Part shown: positions 46,285-56,433 of the stretch, in pieces
Layout: each line of letters begins with the position of its first letter
Numbering within the stretch: the stretch's first letter is position 1
From: JAAELZ01 sp965237995
GTDB taxonomy: Bacteria > Pseudomonadota > Gammaproteobacteria > Arenicellales > Poriferihabitantaceae
Direction: 5' to 3'
NCBI GenBank assembly: GCA_965237995.1
Contig: CBDEGO010000005.1
Location: 310,001 to 374,000, forward strand
Length of the DNA: 64,000 nucleotides
Program-made: the position numbers and the translations under genes
Notes under the pieces: generated by a model
What the model was told of the DNA's origin: nothing
Seen by the model: only the letters and a program-made list of their open reading frames with translations
Databases searched by the model: none

Positions 46285-47847
46285 ATGACGGAATCACAAA
46301 AGAAAAAACTAGAACAACAACTTTGGAATATCGCCAATGAGCTGCGCGGCAAGATGGCCGCTGATGAGTTTCGTGATTACATTCTGGGGTTTATCTTCTA
46401 TAAGTATCTTTCTGAAAAGCAGAATCTCTTCGCCAATAAACTATTAGAAACCGAAAGCGTTAAAAGCTATAACGACGTTACTGATGAAGATGACATTGAA
46501 GCCATTAAAGAAGATTCTCTGCTAAAACTAGGTTACTTCCTGCACCCTAAGGAATTATTCAGCGCCATCACCATAAAGGGCAACGCAGACACTGAAGACG
46601 AAAGCAATTTCATCCTTGAAGACTTGCAAAGCATTCTCAATAGTATTGAGCAATCTACCATGGGCACCGATAGCGAGGATGATTTCAACCAGCTATTTGA
46701 AGACCTAGACCTTAACAGCACTAAACTAGGCCGTAGTGTTGAGGCACGTAATGCGCTTATCGCTAAAGTGCTTTCTCATCTAGGTAAAATAGACTTTGAA
46801 CTAGAAGAGGCAGATGCAGACGTTTTGGGCGACGCCTATGAATACTTAATCGCACAATTCGCATCAGGTGCAGGTAAAAAAGCAGGGGAGTTTTATACCC
46901 CACAGCAGGTCTCTAAAATCCTAGCGAAAATAGTTACGCTAGATAAAAAGAGAATTAAATCAGCTTACGACCCCACTTGTGGTTCTGGCTCTCTACTATT
47001 GCGTATTGCCAAAGAAACCGAGGTAGGCGCATTCTATGGTCAAGAGCTCAACCGCACCACCTACAACCTTGCACGAATGAACATGATATTGCACGACGTG
47101 CACTTCAGCCAGTTCGACATCAAGCAAGAAGACACCTTAGAACACCCCCAACATCTTGAAGAACGCTTTGAAGCTGTCGTAGCAAACCCGCCCTTTTCTG
47201 CCAAATGGAAAGGCAAGGATAATCCGCTCAATGAAACGGATGACCGCTTTAGCCAGTACGGACGCATAGCACCGAGCACCAAGGCAGACTTCGCCTTTGT
47301 GCAACACATGATCTACCAAATGGCCGACAACGGCACCATGGCCATTGTGTTGCCGCATGGCGTGCTGTTTAGAGGGGCAGCCGAAGGCACCATTCGTGAA
47401 TACATTATTAAAGAGCAAAACTTTCTTGATGCAGTAATCGGCCTGCCTGCTAACTTGTTTTATGGCACCAGTATTCCCGCCTGCATTTTAGTGTTTAAAA
47501 AATGCCGAGTGGATGACGACAATATTCTGTTTATAGATGCGTCACAAGAGTTTGAAAAAGTGGGCAATCAAAACGCCTTGACTGAAGAGCATGTTGTAAA
47601 AATAATGGAGGCTTATCAGCAGCGTGAAGAGCAAGATAAATATGCCTATGTAGCCTCGCTCGATGAAGTTAAAGAAAACGACTACAACCTCAATATTCCA
47701 CGTTATGTGGATACCTTTGAGGAAGAGGAGGCGGTGGATATTGAAGCAGTAGCTGATGAGCTAAAAGCTTTGGAAGCGGATATGCAGACAACAGATAAAA
47801 CGATCGCAGGGTTTTGTAAAGAGCTGGGTATTTCTAGCCCGTTCTAA
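46285..47847 (+). CDS. hsdM: Type I restriction-modification methylase subunit
   Basis: A 520-residue HsdM, complete. N-terminal HsdM_N domain (LWNIANELRGKMAADEFRDY), SAM motif DPTCGSGSLLL (about residue 229) and adenine methylase motif NPPF (about residue 303). It normally acts as M2S with HsdS and as R2M2S for cleavage. Here HsdS and HsdR are both broken, so methylation and cleavage depend on whether those breaks are real. HsdS follows after six bases. Confidence 0.95.
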   Translation: MTESQKKKLEQQLWNIANELRGKMAADEFRDYILGFIFYKYLSEKQNLFANKLLETESVKSYNDVTDEDDIEAIKEDSLLKLGYFLHPKELFSAITIKGNADTEDESNFILEDLQSILNSIEQSTMGTDSEDDFNQLFEDLDLNSTKLGRSVEARNALIAKVLSHLGKIDFELEEADADVLGDAYEYLIAQFASGAGKKAGEFYTPQQVSKILAKIVTLDKKRIKSAYDPTCGSGSLLLRIAKETEVGAFYGQELNRTTYNLARMNMILHDVHFSQFDIKQEDTLEHPQHLEERFEAVVANPPFSAKWKGKDNPLNETDDRFSQYGRIAPSTKADFAFVQHMIYQMADNGTMAIVLPHGVLFRGAAEGTIREYIIKEQNFLDAVIGLPANLFYGTSIPACILVFKKCRVDDDNILFIDASQEFEKVGNQNALTEEHVVKIMEAYQQREEQDKYAYVASLDEVKENDYNLNIPRYVDTFEEEEAVDIEAVADELKALEADMQTTDKTIAGFCKELGISSPF

Positions 47848-47853
47848 TAAAGG

Positions 47854-49028
47854 ATGCGTATGACGACAATAGAACAACAAGCCTTGCCAACGCTAAGGTT
47901 TCCTGAGTTTAATGGAGAATGGAATGAAAGGCGTATTGGCGAATTTACTTTAAAGGTTGGTAGTGGAAGCACGCCTCGTGGAGGATCAAAGGTCTATTCA
48001 ACAAGTGGCATACCTTTTATAAGAAGTCAGAATGTAATAAGTAATCGACTATTATTAAACGAAGTAACGTATATCAATGCCAAGATACATAATGGAATGA
48101 AAGGAAGTACTGTGCAATCAAATGACCTACTATTGAATATCACAGGGGCATCAATCGGTCGAAGTTGCGTTGTTCCGGAAGACTTTCATGAGGGTAACGT
48201 CAATCAACATGTTTGCATCATTCGAGTTAATAACAGTCAATCAACTCATTTCACTCAGGCGTTTCTCAGCTCTTATCAGGGGCAAAAGATTATTTTGCGC
48301 GCTCAGGTTGGAGGCGGCAGAGAGGGTCTAAATTTTCAGGGAATAAAATCAATAAAATTCTTTTGTCCCAAAAAGCCAGAGCAACAAAAAATCGCCTCAT
48401 TCCTCTCCGCAGTCGATACCAAAATAGAGCAGTTAGAAAAGAAAAAAGCCTTATTAGAACAATACAAAAAAGGCATGATGCAAAAGCTCTTCAGCCAACA
48501 ACTTCGCTTCAAAGACGAGCAAGGCAATGATTATCCTGATTGGGAGGAAAAGCGGTTGGGAGAGGTTCTAACTATAGGAAGTGGAAGAGATTACAAACAT
48601 TTAGCTTCTGGTGGGATACCGGTATATGGAACAGGTGGATATATGACGGGTGTGAATGAATATCTTCACGATGGTGAAAGCGTATGTATTGGGAGAAAAG
48701 GGACTATTGATAAACCTATGTATTTAAACCAAAAATTTGGACTGTGGATACTCTTTTTTATACTCACTCGTTCATGTCATCTATTCCAAGGTTTATTTAC
48801 GCGGTGTTTCAAAAAATAAACTGGAAAAAATACAACGAGGCTTCGGGAGTCCCTAGTTTGTCAAAGACGACCATTGAGAAAATTCCAGTTTTTATGCCAT
48901 CAGAAAAAGAACAACGAAAAATAGCAAATCTCCTTTCGGCCATAGATCAAAAAATTAACCTCATCACCACTGAACTTGAAAAATCTCATTCATTCAAAAA
49001 AGGTTTACTTCAACAGATGTTTATATAG
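47854..49028 (+). pseudogene. hsdS: Type I specificity subunit HsdS, single-base frameshift
   Basis: The first target-recognition domain and first spacer helix (KPEQQKIASFLSAVDTKIEQ) are intact, and the second half begins (YPDWEEKRLGEVLTIGSG). Near 48,736 a T is missing in AAAAATTTGG: restoring it gives LNQKFWTVDTLFYTHSF, and the frame runs through SLSKTTIEKIPVF and the second spacer to 49028. Corrected length about 391 residues, normal for HsdS. As it stands the frame stops at 48819, which would leave a half HsdS. Confidence 0.88.
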
Positions 49029-49086
49029 CAATGGCCATTTTGATCAGCTTGCAGAATCATGTGCTGCGGAGTTCAACGCGTTCTTA

Positions 49087-49230
49087 ATGGAAGTGTTAAA
49101 GCCCAATAACCGATGGTTGAATTATTACTATTGGAATGAAGAATTTCTTACACGCCTAGGAGGAGGACTACGATATAAGAATATTTACTTAAATGAAAAC
49201 ACGAGGAAAAGAGTTAAACCAACATGGTAG
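49087..49230 (+). CDS. Small protein coupled to the FRG gene
   Basis: From ATG 49087 there are 47 residues ending RKRVKPTW; the frame is open further up (QLAESCAAEFNAFLME) into hsdS without an ATG. It overlaps the FRG gene start by seven bases. No family recognised. It could be a leader peptide, a small partner or a relic. Confidence 0.4.
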   Translation: MEVLKPNNRWLNYYYWNEEFLTRLGGGLRYKNIYLNENTRKRVKPTW

Positions 49231-50444
49231 GAAATATTTTGAAAAAAAACTATAACTGGACAAATCAGCAAAACGAAATTGAGTTTTACTTAGGAGGTAA
49301 GGCTAACAGGATACAGCCAAATATAAAGAACATAGCTTCAATTCTATCTCTAAAAACTACTAGCTATCCTCAGCGTCAGCACGAATACATTATCGAATAT
49401 GTCTACCTCGATATACTTAGAAAATTTTTTGAAGAACATGAAGAGCTTATTCGCAAGGAAGCTTTAGAAAAGCAGAGAGTAAACTTTATCATTTCATATA
49501 TTTCTTACGTCATGCAGCATCTTAAGGAAACAGCGATACCAAAAGAAATAGGTAAAGAATATACCCGGTATACAACAACCTCAGAGCACAGCGAACTCAT
49601 ATCAAAATTAGATATGATTGATGCTGTTAAAAATGATTCTGTAAATCCAAATTTGAGAGAACACGTTAAGCATCTATTTGTATTAAGCCACCTAAACAAA
49701 AAGATGCATTTTATTTTCTCAATTGAAGGCTCACCAGATAACGAAGAAATGCGTGAAACTTTAGATGTTATGCAAGATAGCAAATCATCAAACGATTACG
49801 CAAGTTTTTATAGGGGGCAGGCAAGCTCCTTTTGGGAGTTGGATTCTAGCCTAACTCGAGAGAAGAATTTTTTAACAAAGGAAAAAGACCTTTACTACGA
49901 AATCCTTTCCTTAAAACCAGATGAATTTTCAAACGATGATTCAGTATATGAGCGCTTAATTACAATGCAACATTACGGTATGCCAACAAGGCTGATGGAC
50001 TTAACACGAAATCCACTAGTTGCCATGTTTTTCGCCTGTAACAATAAAGAGCTTAGCTACCAAGATGGTGCAATCTATATGTTTACTCCAAAGGCTGATG
50101 AGTTATTGAATTTTGAAGATGAGCATCTTAAATGCCTCCGCAGCTATTATGCTGGGGAAAGTGATTTTGAAAATGATGATTTGATTAACCAGGTGCGCTA
50201 TATCCGAGGTATTGCTAAAAACCAGAGAATCAGTAATCAGAGCGGAGATTTTCTATTTGTGGGAAATGTCGAAAACAAGATAACTGAAATAGAAGAAAAG
50301 CTCGAACGAATAATTGTTATTGATGCAAAGGCTAAGAAGGTTTTGTTGGAATTACTCGAAAAACTTAATATGCATGGCGGCTCAGTTTATCCAGATTTAA
50401 CCCATATGAGTAATTACATCAAAGATAAATATATGAATCATTAG
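49224..50444 (+). CDS. FRG-domain protein inserted in the hsd operon
   Basis: A 406-residue protein with an FRG domain from about residue 185 (FYRGQASSFWELDSSLTR, MQHYGMPTRLMDLTRNPLVA, AMFFACNN). The FRG domain is of unknown activity but is frequent in defence islands and next to type I restriction genes. The N-terminal ~180 residues are helical and not recognised. It sits between hsdS and hsdR, replacing the usual short gap. Confidence 0.8.
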   Translation: MVGNILKKNYNWTNQQNEIEFYLGGKANRIQPNIKNIASILSLKTTSYPQRQHEYIIEYVYLDILRKFFEEHEELIRKEALEKQRVNFIISYISYVMQHLKETAIPKEIGKEYTRYTTTSEHSELISKLDMIDAVKNDSVNPNLREHVKHLFVLSHLNKKMHFIFSIEGSPDNEEMRETLDVMQDSKSSNDYASFYRGQASSFWELDSSLTREKNFLTKEKDLYYEILSLKPDEFSNDDSVYERLITMQHYGMPTRLMDLTRNPLVAMFFACNNKELSYQDGAIYMFTPKADELLNFEDEHLKCLRSYYAGESDFENDDLINQVRYIRGIAKNQRISNQSGDFLFVGNVENKITEIEEKLERIIVIDAKAKKVLLELLEKLNMHGGSVYPDLTHMSNYIKDKYMNH

Positions 50445-50449
50445 TGTAT

Positions 50450-53273
50450 ATGAGCACCCAATCAGAACAAACACTCGAAAATAATCTTATCGCTCAGCTA
50501 GAAACGTTGGGCTTTGGAAAGGTGCGTATTAATGACGAAGCCGCTTTATTAACTAACCTAAAACCCAACTCGAAAAGCATAATAAAACCAGCTTGTCAGA
50601 AGCAGAGTTTAAGCAAGTTTTAAACAAGCTCGCAAAGGGCAACATCTTCGAGAAAGCTAAAATACTGCGCGATAAAATTGACTATATAAAGGACAACGGA
50701 GAGACGGGTTATATAGAACTGATCAATCAAGTAAAGTGGTGCAAGAATGAGTACCAGGTAACCAATCAAGTTACCATGAAAGACAAATACACTAACCGTT
50801 ATGACGTAACGATTTTGATTAACGGCTTGCCCTTGGTGCAGGATAGAGCTCAAGCGCCGTGGCCTAGAAATGAAAGAAGCCTTTAATCAAACCAACCGTT
50901 ACCACCGCCATTCATTTTCAGCGGGCTACGGTTTGTTTGGCTACATCCAGTTATTCGTAATCAGTAACGGAGTTAATACTAAATACTATGCTAACAACCC
51001 AATTAACAAACGGGACTTCAAACAAACGTTTTTCTGGGCCAGTAATGACAACAAAAAAGTAAGCCAGCTAAGCGAGTTTGCTGAATGCTTTCTAGAGAAA
51101 TGCCAGCTTTCTAAACTGATTACTAAGTACGTGGTATTGAACGAAAGCGAGAAAAATGCTAATGGCACTGCGCCCTTATCAATACTACGCTGTTGAAGCC
51201 ATCGTCGAGCAGGTTCGCAATACTGAAAAGTATGGCTATATCTGGCATACCACCGGTTCAGGCAAAACACTTACTTCATTTAAAACCGCGCAAATACTAA
51301 CGCAGTCTCCTGAAGTACATAAGGTGGTTTTCGTAGTTGATAGAAAAGACCTCGACTATCAAACCATTAAAGAATTTAACAGCTTCTCAGAAGGCAGCGT
51401 AGATGCCACCAATAACACTCAGAAGCTAGTCGAACAGTTATGTGACGATACTAAGCTGATCGTGACAACCTTACAAAAGCTCAACAATGCGATTCACTCT
51501 GATAAGTACTTATCAAGCATGACGGCATTACAAGATGAGCGCATGGTGTTTATATTCGACGAGTGCCACCGCAGCCCAGTTCGGTGATACCCACAACCGA
51601 ATTAAAGACTTCTTCCATAAGTGCAAATGTTCGGCTTCACTGGCACCCCCATCTTTGCAGACAACGCAGCCAAGAATGCACTAGGCAAACGCACCACGAA
51701 AGACTTGTTCGGTGAGCAATTACATACCTATGTAATCACCGATGCGATACGTGATCGTAACGTGCTCAAATTCTCTATTGAATACATCCGCACGGTAAAG
51801 CAAAAAGAAGGCGGTGAGGATATCGTAGTAGAGGCTATTGATACCGCTGAAGTATTAGAGGCGCCCGAGCGCTTAGATAAGATTACCGACTACATCATCG
51901 CCAATCATAACCGCAAAACGCATGCACGAGAATTCACTGCGCTGTTCTGTGTATCCAGTGTAAAAGCGTTAACCGCTTACTACGCATTGCTAAAGCAGAA
52001 AAAGGATGAAGGAGCGCATAACCTTAAAGTAGCAACCATATTCTCTTATCAGGCCAACGAGGAAGACGCTGACGCAGACGGCATGATGGATAGCGATGTC
52101 ATGCCCGATAATAGCGCGCCAATCAATAAGCACAGCCGAGAAGTGTTAGAAGACTGCATTAGTGACTATAACGAGATGTTCGGCAGTAACTACTCCACCG
52201 ATAAATTCTATGGGTATTACAAAGATATTGGCAAACGAGTAAAACGCCGCGAGGTAGATATCCTGTTGGTGGTTAACATGTTCTTAACAGGTTTCGACAG
52301 CAAACCGCTCAACACAATTTACGTCGATAAAAACCTCAAGTACCATGGCTTGATTCAAGCATTTTCTCGTACTAACAGAACCATGGGGCAAAAGAAATCT
52401 CAAGGCAATGTAGTTTGTTTTCGTAACCTTAAACCCGCAACAGATCAAGCGATAGAACTGTTCGCTAATAAAGATGCGATTGAGGATATTGTTCTAGCAC
52501 CCTATGAGGACTACACCGCACGCTTTGCTAAAGCAGTTGAGAATCTAAAAGCAATTGCGCCGACTGTCGATAGTGTAGATGACTTACTAACCGAAGAAGA
52601 CGAGGCCAAATTCATCCAAGCATTCCGTGAGCTGATGCGTTTAAAGAACGTCCTAGAGTGTTTTACAGAATTCACATTCGACGACTTGTCAATAAACGAG
52701 CAAGACTTCGCAGACTATCGAAGCAAGTATCTAGATCTCTATGACAAAGTCCGCAGCGATAACGAGAAAGAAAAGGTCTCGATTCTTGATGACATCGACT
52801 TTGAGCTAGAGCTAATTCGCCGAGACACCATTAACGTTAGCTACATCATTGCCTTATTAGCCAAGCTACAAGATGCATCGCCTGAAGAACGCGAGAAAGC
52901 TCACAAAACTATCTTAGGCATACTAGATACTGAAACCCAGTTACGCAGTAAAAAAGAACTGATAGAACGGTTCATAGCAAATCACTTCCCTGATATCCCC
53001 AAGGGCGGAGACATCGGCGAAGAGTTTGAAAGCTACTGGAGCGAAGAAAAGAAAAAGGCAGTAGAAGAACTAAGCAATGCGGAAGGGCTAGATTTAGCCG
53101 GCCTCCAAAGTGTAATCGGCAGTTACATCTTCACCGAGAAAACACCCATGCGAGACGACGTGATTAATATCATGAATGAGCGACCGAAGCTGAAGGAGCG
53201 CGGTTCAATCTCCGAGCGTGTTATTGATAAGATTAAGGCGTTTGTCGAGACATTTATTGATGGGGTGGGTTAA
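50450..53273 (+). pseudogene. hsdR: Type I restriction endonuclease HsdR with five single-base indels
   Basis: The start MSTQSEQTLENNLIAQLETL is intact. Frame changes follow: loss of A near 50,560; extra G near 50,841; extra A in AAAAA at 51,152-51,156; extra C in CCC at 51,574-51,576; one base lost near 51,620. Between them the family is perfectly readable: KGNIFEKAKILRDK, IWHTTGSGKTLTSFK (Walker A), FIFDECHRS (DEAD-like box), MFGFTGTPIF. From 51,621 to 53,273 the frame is clean for 550 residues. Clustered homopolymer-length changes point to either recent decay or assembly error. Confidence 0.9.
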
Positions 53274-53330
53274 TGGATCATCTAATACTTTTATAATCCT
53301 CGGATAATGTTCATACTAAACATTTGAGGG

Positions 53331-53984
53331 TTACTTTTTAGAGATCGTTTTAGCAGGGATTGCATCTTTATAAAGCTGTGAAATAGCAGTTCCTTTTGTT
53401 GAGGGCTCCTGGCTTAACCAACCTAATCTATAGCCACTCCCATGAGAGAAAGACTGGTATGACTTTAAGCTGCTGAAATCGGCTGCTTCTATAGAAATAT
53501 CTTGGTCTTTATTTGACAAAATGATTATAGAATCCCTTAGAGCAGGAGTTACGTTCCAGAATCTACTTGTTGGTGAAAATGACATTGCTACCCCATACAA
53601 GGGAGCTCCAACGCAAAGGTAGTTGTCTAATGCTCCCTTAATCTTTTCTCGGCCTCTACCAACATCACCAGTAGTGGCATCTGGTGAGTATCCAGATAAT
53701 GGGTTTTTATTATTAATTTCAGTAACCATGAGATTCTGTTTAAGACTTCTAAATATCAAACAAGGTAAATGTTTAATATAAAAAACAGTTCCGCTTGTTC
53801 TTCTTGACTCCGCAAAGCCTTTTGCTGAATCCAGTGTGGTGTGCATGCAACCGTCGGCGTACTGTGTAATCCATTTACTATGCCATGCGTTTCTTCCAGT
53901 AAGCACGTAGTACAATAATCCGTGTGATATATGTTTGACTGGTTCGCGTTCAAGTAATTCGGCGGATACTTGTTTAAGTTCCAT
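53331..53984 (-). CDS. Hypothetical protein of 217 residues
   Basis: No family recognised. Start MELKQVSAELLEREPVKHIS; middle EINNKNPLSGYSPDATTGD; many aromatic and basic residues; no signal peptide or TM. Opposite strand to hsdR, at the downstream edge of the restriction operon, the place where accessory defence genes are often found. Function unknown. Confidence 0.55.
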   Translation of the reverse strand: MELKQVSAELLEREPVKHISHGLLYYVLTGRNAWHSKWITQYADGCMHTTLDSAKGFAESRRTSGTVFYIKHLPCLIFRSLKQNLMVTEINNKNPLSGYSPDATTGDVGRGREKIKGALDNYLCVGAPLYGVAMSFSPTSRFWNVTPALRDSIIILSNKDQDISIEAADFSSLKSYQSFSHGSGYRLGWLSQEPSTKGTAISQLYKDAIPAKTISKK

Positions 53985-54044
53985 ATTTAACGCTTTTGAA
54001 GGATGAACATTTTAAAAAGCAATAAGCATACTTGCCTTACTCAA

Positions 54045-54242
54045 CTAATTATATAATATTTGGCGGTATTTCTGGTGTGCAGAATCAAAACTAGGTTCAA
54101 AGTGTATTTTGTAACTTAACTTCTGGCCTTGTTTCTTAAGGGGCGGGTCTAGTAGTTCTAATTTTGAAGAAGGAACTAGTGTTTGACGGGTACTTGGTTT
54201 ATTCTGTGCTAGTAAATAGTGAGCAGGGAGACTACTACTCAT
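54045..54242 (-). CDS. Very small hypothetical protein
   Basis: Sixty-five residues (SSSLPAHYLLAQNKPSTRQT to QKYRQILYN), basic, no recognised features. It is a weak call; it could be a chance frame. Confidence 0.3.
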   Translation of the reverse strand: MSSSLPAHYLLAQNKPSTRQTLVPSSKLELLDPPLKKQGQKLSYKIHFEPSFDSAHQKYRQILYN

Positions 54243-54275
54243 AAGAAATTACATTACTAAATATGGAGGTAACAG

Positions 54276-54473
54276 ATGACAGGAGAAGAACTGAAAAGTT
54301 TGATATCTGAGCTAGAGGAAAAAATCAGTTATTCTTTTCAACACGAAAAGATGCATCGAGAACTGGGAAACACTGGCCAAGTGTCTTTGGCTCAAAAGTA
54401 CCAACGAGAACTAAAAGAGCAGTTAAATAGATACTCTGAGGCGTTAACCAAAGTGAATGGAAAGCAAAACTGA
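54276..54473 (+). CDS. Small coiled-coil protein
   Basis: Sixty-five residues, almost all helical and charged (MTGEELKSLISELEEKISYS, LAQKYQRELKEQLNRYSEA). A strong ribosome site (GGAGGT) precedes the ATG. Three bases separate it from the next gene, a two-helix membrane protein. First gene of a run of tiny genes. Confidence 0.6.
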   Translation: MTGEELKSLISELEEKISYSFQHEKMHRELGNTGQVSLAQKYQRELKEQLNRYSEALTKVNGKQN

Positions 54474-54476
54474 CTT

Positions 54477-54749
54477 ATGAGTGTTCAATTATTGGTATCG
54501 CTTATTGTCTTTATAGCCTCTACTTTGAAAAGCATTTTTGACCTATTTATAAATCCTGTACTTTTTAAAAAGAACTTACTGATTAACTCGGCGATAGATG
54601 CAGCGAAACGAAAAAAGCGAAGGAGTGATATATCGTCTACTGCGGTATTCGTTCTTATTGCTATAGCTAGTGGAATAACTATTTGGAATAATAAAATGAC
54701 TGATGACCTTAACTTAACAGATATCAACAATCGATTACTGAAGATATAA
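54477..54749 (+). CDS. Small membrane protein with two helices
   Basis: Ninety residues with hydrophobic helices at about 4-27 (VQLLVSLIVFIASTLKSIF) and 53-70 (STAVFVLIAIASGITIW), separated by a basic loop (AAKRKKRRSD). The frame continues after the TAA at 54747-54749 into the next small frame, so one longer gene may have been cut. Confidence 0.55.
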   Translation: MSVQLLVSLIVFIASTLKSIFDLFINPVLFKKNLLINSAIDAAKRKKRRSDISSTAVFVLIAIASGITIWNNKMTDDLNLTDINNRLLKI

Positions 54750-54791
54750 AATCACTTATTTCCTCAGGGTCCAAATGGCCCAGTTGACATC

Positions 54792-54980
54792 TTGAGTGGT
54801 GCCCTTCAATCGATTATTAATCTGGAAAAAGATGTTATTACTCTTAATAAAACTTCAGCTACTAAACGCGAGTTAGACAAAGCTATTGAGGTTATTGCAG
54901 AGATAAAATCATCTCTTACCGAGGTGCGCTCAGGATTGAATAGTGAGGGTCTCTCTGTTAGTGCAGGGGTCAATGACTAG
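54792..54980 (+). CDS. Small helical protein, possibly part of the previous gene
   Basis: Sixty-two residues from TTG (INLEKDVITLNKTSATKREL, IEVIAEIKSSLTEVRSGL), a coiled-coil-like helix. It is in the same frame as the gene before, separated only by the TAA at 54747. There is no ribosome site at TTG, so it may be a read-through or relic part. An alternative reading joins SITEDIKSLISSGS in another frame between them, which suggests small indels. Confidence 0.4.
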   Translation: MSGALQSIINLEKDVITLNKTSATKRELDKAIEVIAEIKSSLTEVRSGLNSEGLSVSAGVND

Positions 54981-55119
54981 CATAAAGAATGAAATAATCG
55001 GACAAAATAAAGAATACTTCTACAACAGTAATACTCGCTATTATTTTAGGTTTAAAGATTTATTGAGTGAGAATACTGTCCATTATTACTATATGCACTA
55101 TGCCCCCTTTCCTCCTTAG
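54973..55119 (+). CDS. Short ORF of 48 residues
   Basis: ATG 54973 overlaps the end of the previous frame by eight bases (coupling) and the product (IKNEIIGQNKEYFYNSNTRY, then YFRFKDLLSE to HYAPFPP) is rich in Tyr and Asn. No family. Weak evidence beyond its position. Confidence 0.3.
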   Translation: MTSIKNEIIGQNKEYFYNSNTRYYFRFKDLLSENTVHYYYMHYAPFPP

Positions 55120-55222
55120 CAAGAATCCACAGCATCAGGCACGATTGATATGAGAGACAAATTGGAAACGGACGATTGACTCTGGCATACTTGTTTTAGT
55201 CATTCGAAAATAGGAAGATAAA

Positions 55223-55585
55223 ATGAAAACTGCACTTGCAGGAGCTCTAGTTGGCGCGATTGTTGGTAGTCTGATGTCTTTTCTCCTCTCTCCATATTTG
55301 TTTAGGTATTAGCAAAAGGAACTTGTTTACGCAGAACTAATATCTGGATACGGAAACCCAACAAAAGTTCATCGAAAAGCTAGAGAAACAAATAAGTTGC
55401 ATTGGTTCATGCTAAGCACTATCTCTTCAAGGCTAAAGCGCTTAAATGATGATAAGGGTGCAGCCGCTGTTCTAAATTTTAAAAATGGGGGCGCTGCAAG
55501 TTGGGGTAAGGGCGAGCCAGCTGCCAGAAGAGATGATTTTATTGAGGCATTGAAAGAATTGAAAAAAGCTTTAGAGATGGATTAG
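55223..55585 (+). pseudogene. Small membrane-anchored protein interrupted by an amber codon
   Basis: From ATG 55223 (ribosome site GGAAG) a glycine-rich membrane helix (ALAGALVGAIVGSLMSFLLS) runs to TAG at 55310-55312; the same frame continues QKELVYAELISGYGNPTKVH to ALKELKKALEMD at 55585. One nonsense change restores a protein of 120 residues. Function unknown. Confidence 0.6.
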
Positions 55586-55768
55586 CTTCCATATCCTATT
55601 AACAATTAAAATAAATGACGCGCTTCTGTTCGAGTAAAACTGTTAACGGTGATAGCTGTCGTAAAAGAGACAAACTAGGGAAGCCAATATCAAAAATGAG
55701 GCCTAAACTAGGCGGTGATTCAGTTCAGATAACTACACAGTAACCACCTTTTGATTCAAACTACTAGA

Positions 55769-56299
55769 TCATTTTTCACCATGATCTATAACGTGGTTAC
55801 CCATATTAATGCGTTCGCCGCCAGACAAGGCGATATTAAAAACGACTGGTTGTGATTCCACATTGTGTTTTACCTTATCTCCATATTGCTCAGGGTCATC
55901 GCGCGCAGCTTCCCATTTTAAATGGTTGGCCTGAACCTTAGCTATTGCCATGGCATCTCGATCACCAACCTTCACGTTCATAAGTAACTGCCTAGCCTCA
56001 GCTACTTTGGGTTGAGCTGAGAGACGCCTAGCATTTTGATATGTCGCGGCGTGATTGGTTTGTAGCCATCTATCCAGAATAGTGAGCGGCAGGTCGAGCG
56101 CGACAGAAACATCAAATAATAAATAACCTTGGCTTATTAAGTCGCAAATTGTATCTGCGCCGAGAATTTCTAAACCTTCAATTACTACCTCTTCAGAAAC
56201 GTTTGAGTGGTATGCCTTTATGCGGTTAATAGCATCGGCTGGAATATTTATAGGCGGTGGGTTTGCGTGCCGGTTTACGGCGTAGTTTGTTAAGTCCAT
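55769..56299 (-). CDS. Terminase-small-subunit-like DNA-binding protein
   Basis: A 176-residue protein whose middle has an HTH followed by a helical region (DLPLTILDRWLQTN, YQNARRLSAQPKVAEARQLL) and the ending AARDDPEQYGDKVKHNVE. This resembles Sf6-type phage small terminases. If right, it would direct packaging of island DNA, as TerS of satellites does. No large terminase is present. It may instead be another island regulator. Confidence 0.55.
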   Translation of the reverse strand: MDLTNYAVNRHANPPPINIPADAINRIKAYHSNVSEEVVIEGLEILGADTICDLISQGYLLFDVSVALDLPLTILDRWLQTNHAATYQNARRLSAQPKVAEARQLLMNVKVGDRDAMAIAKVQANHLKWEAARDDPEQYGDKVKHNVESQPVVFNIALSGGERINMGNHVIDHGEK

Positions 56300-56433
56300 A
56301 GATTAAGCCAAGAGCGTTGGATAGCTAGATAATTCAGTGAGCAGTATACTATTTTATTTGCTGTGACTGGGTCCTTCAATTCTGAGGCAGCTATAGCTCT
56401 CGTGAGGAGCATTGATCACGAATGCTTGAAAGG

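Noticed and set aside
48976..49086. Upstream extension of the small FRG-coupled frame
   Set aside because: It needs a TTG start inside hsdS without a ribosome site; ATG 49087 is safer.
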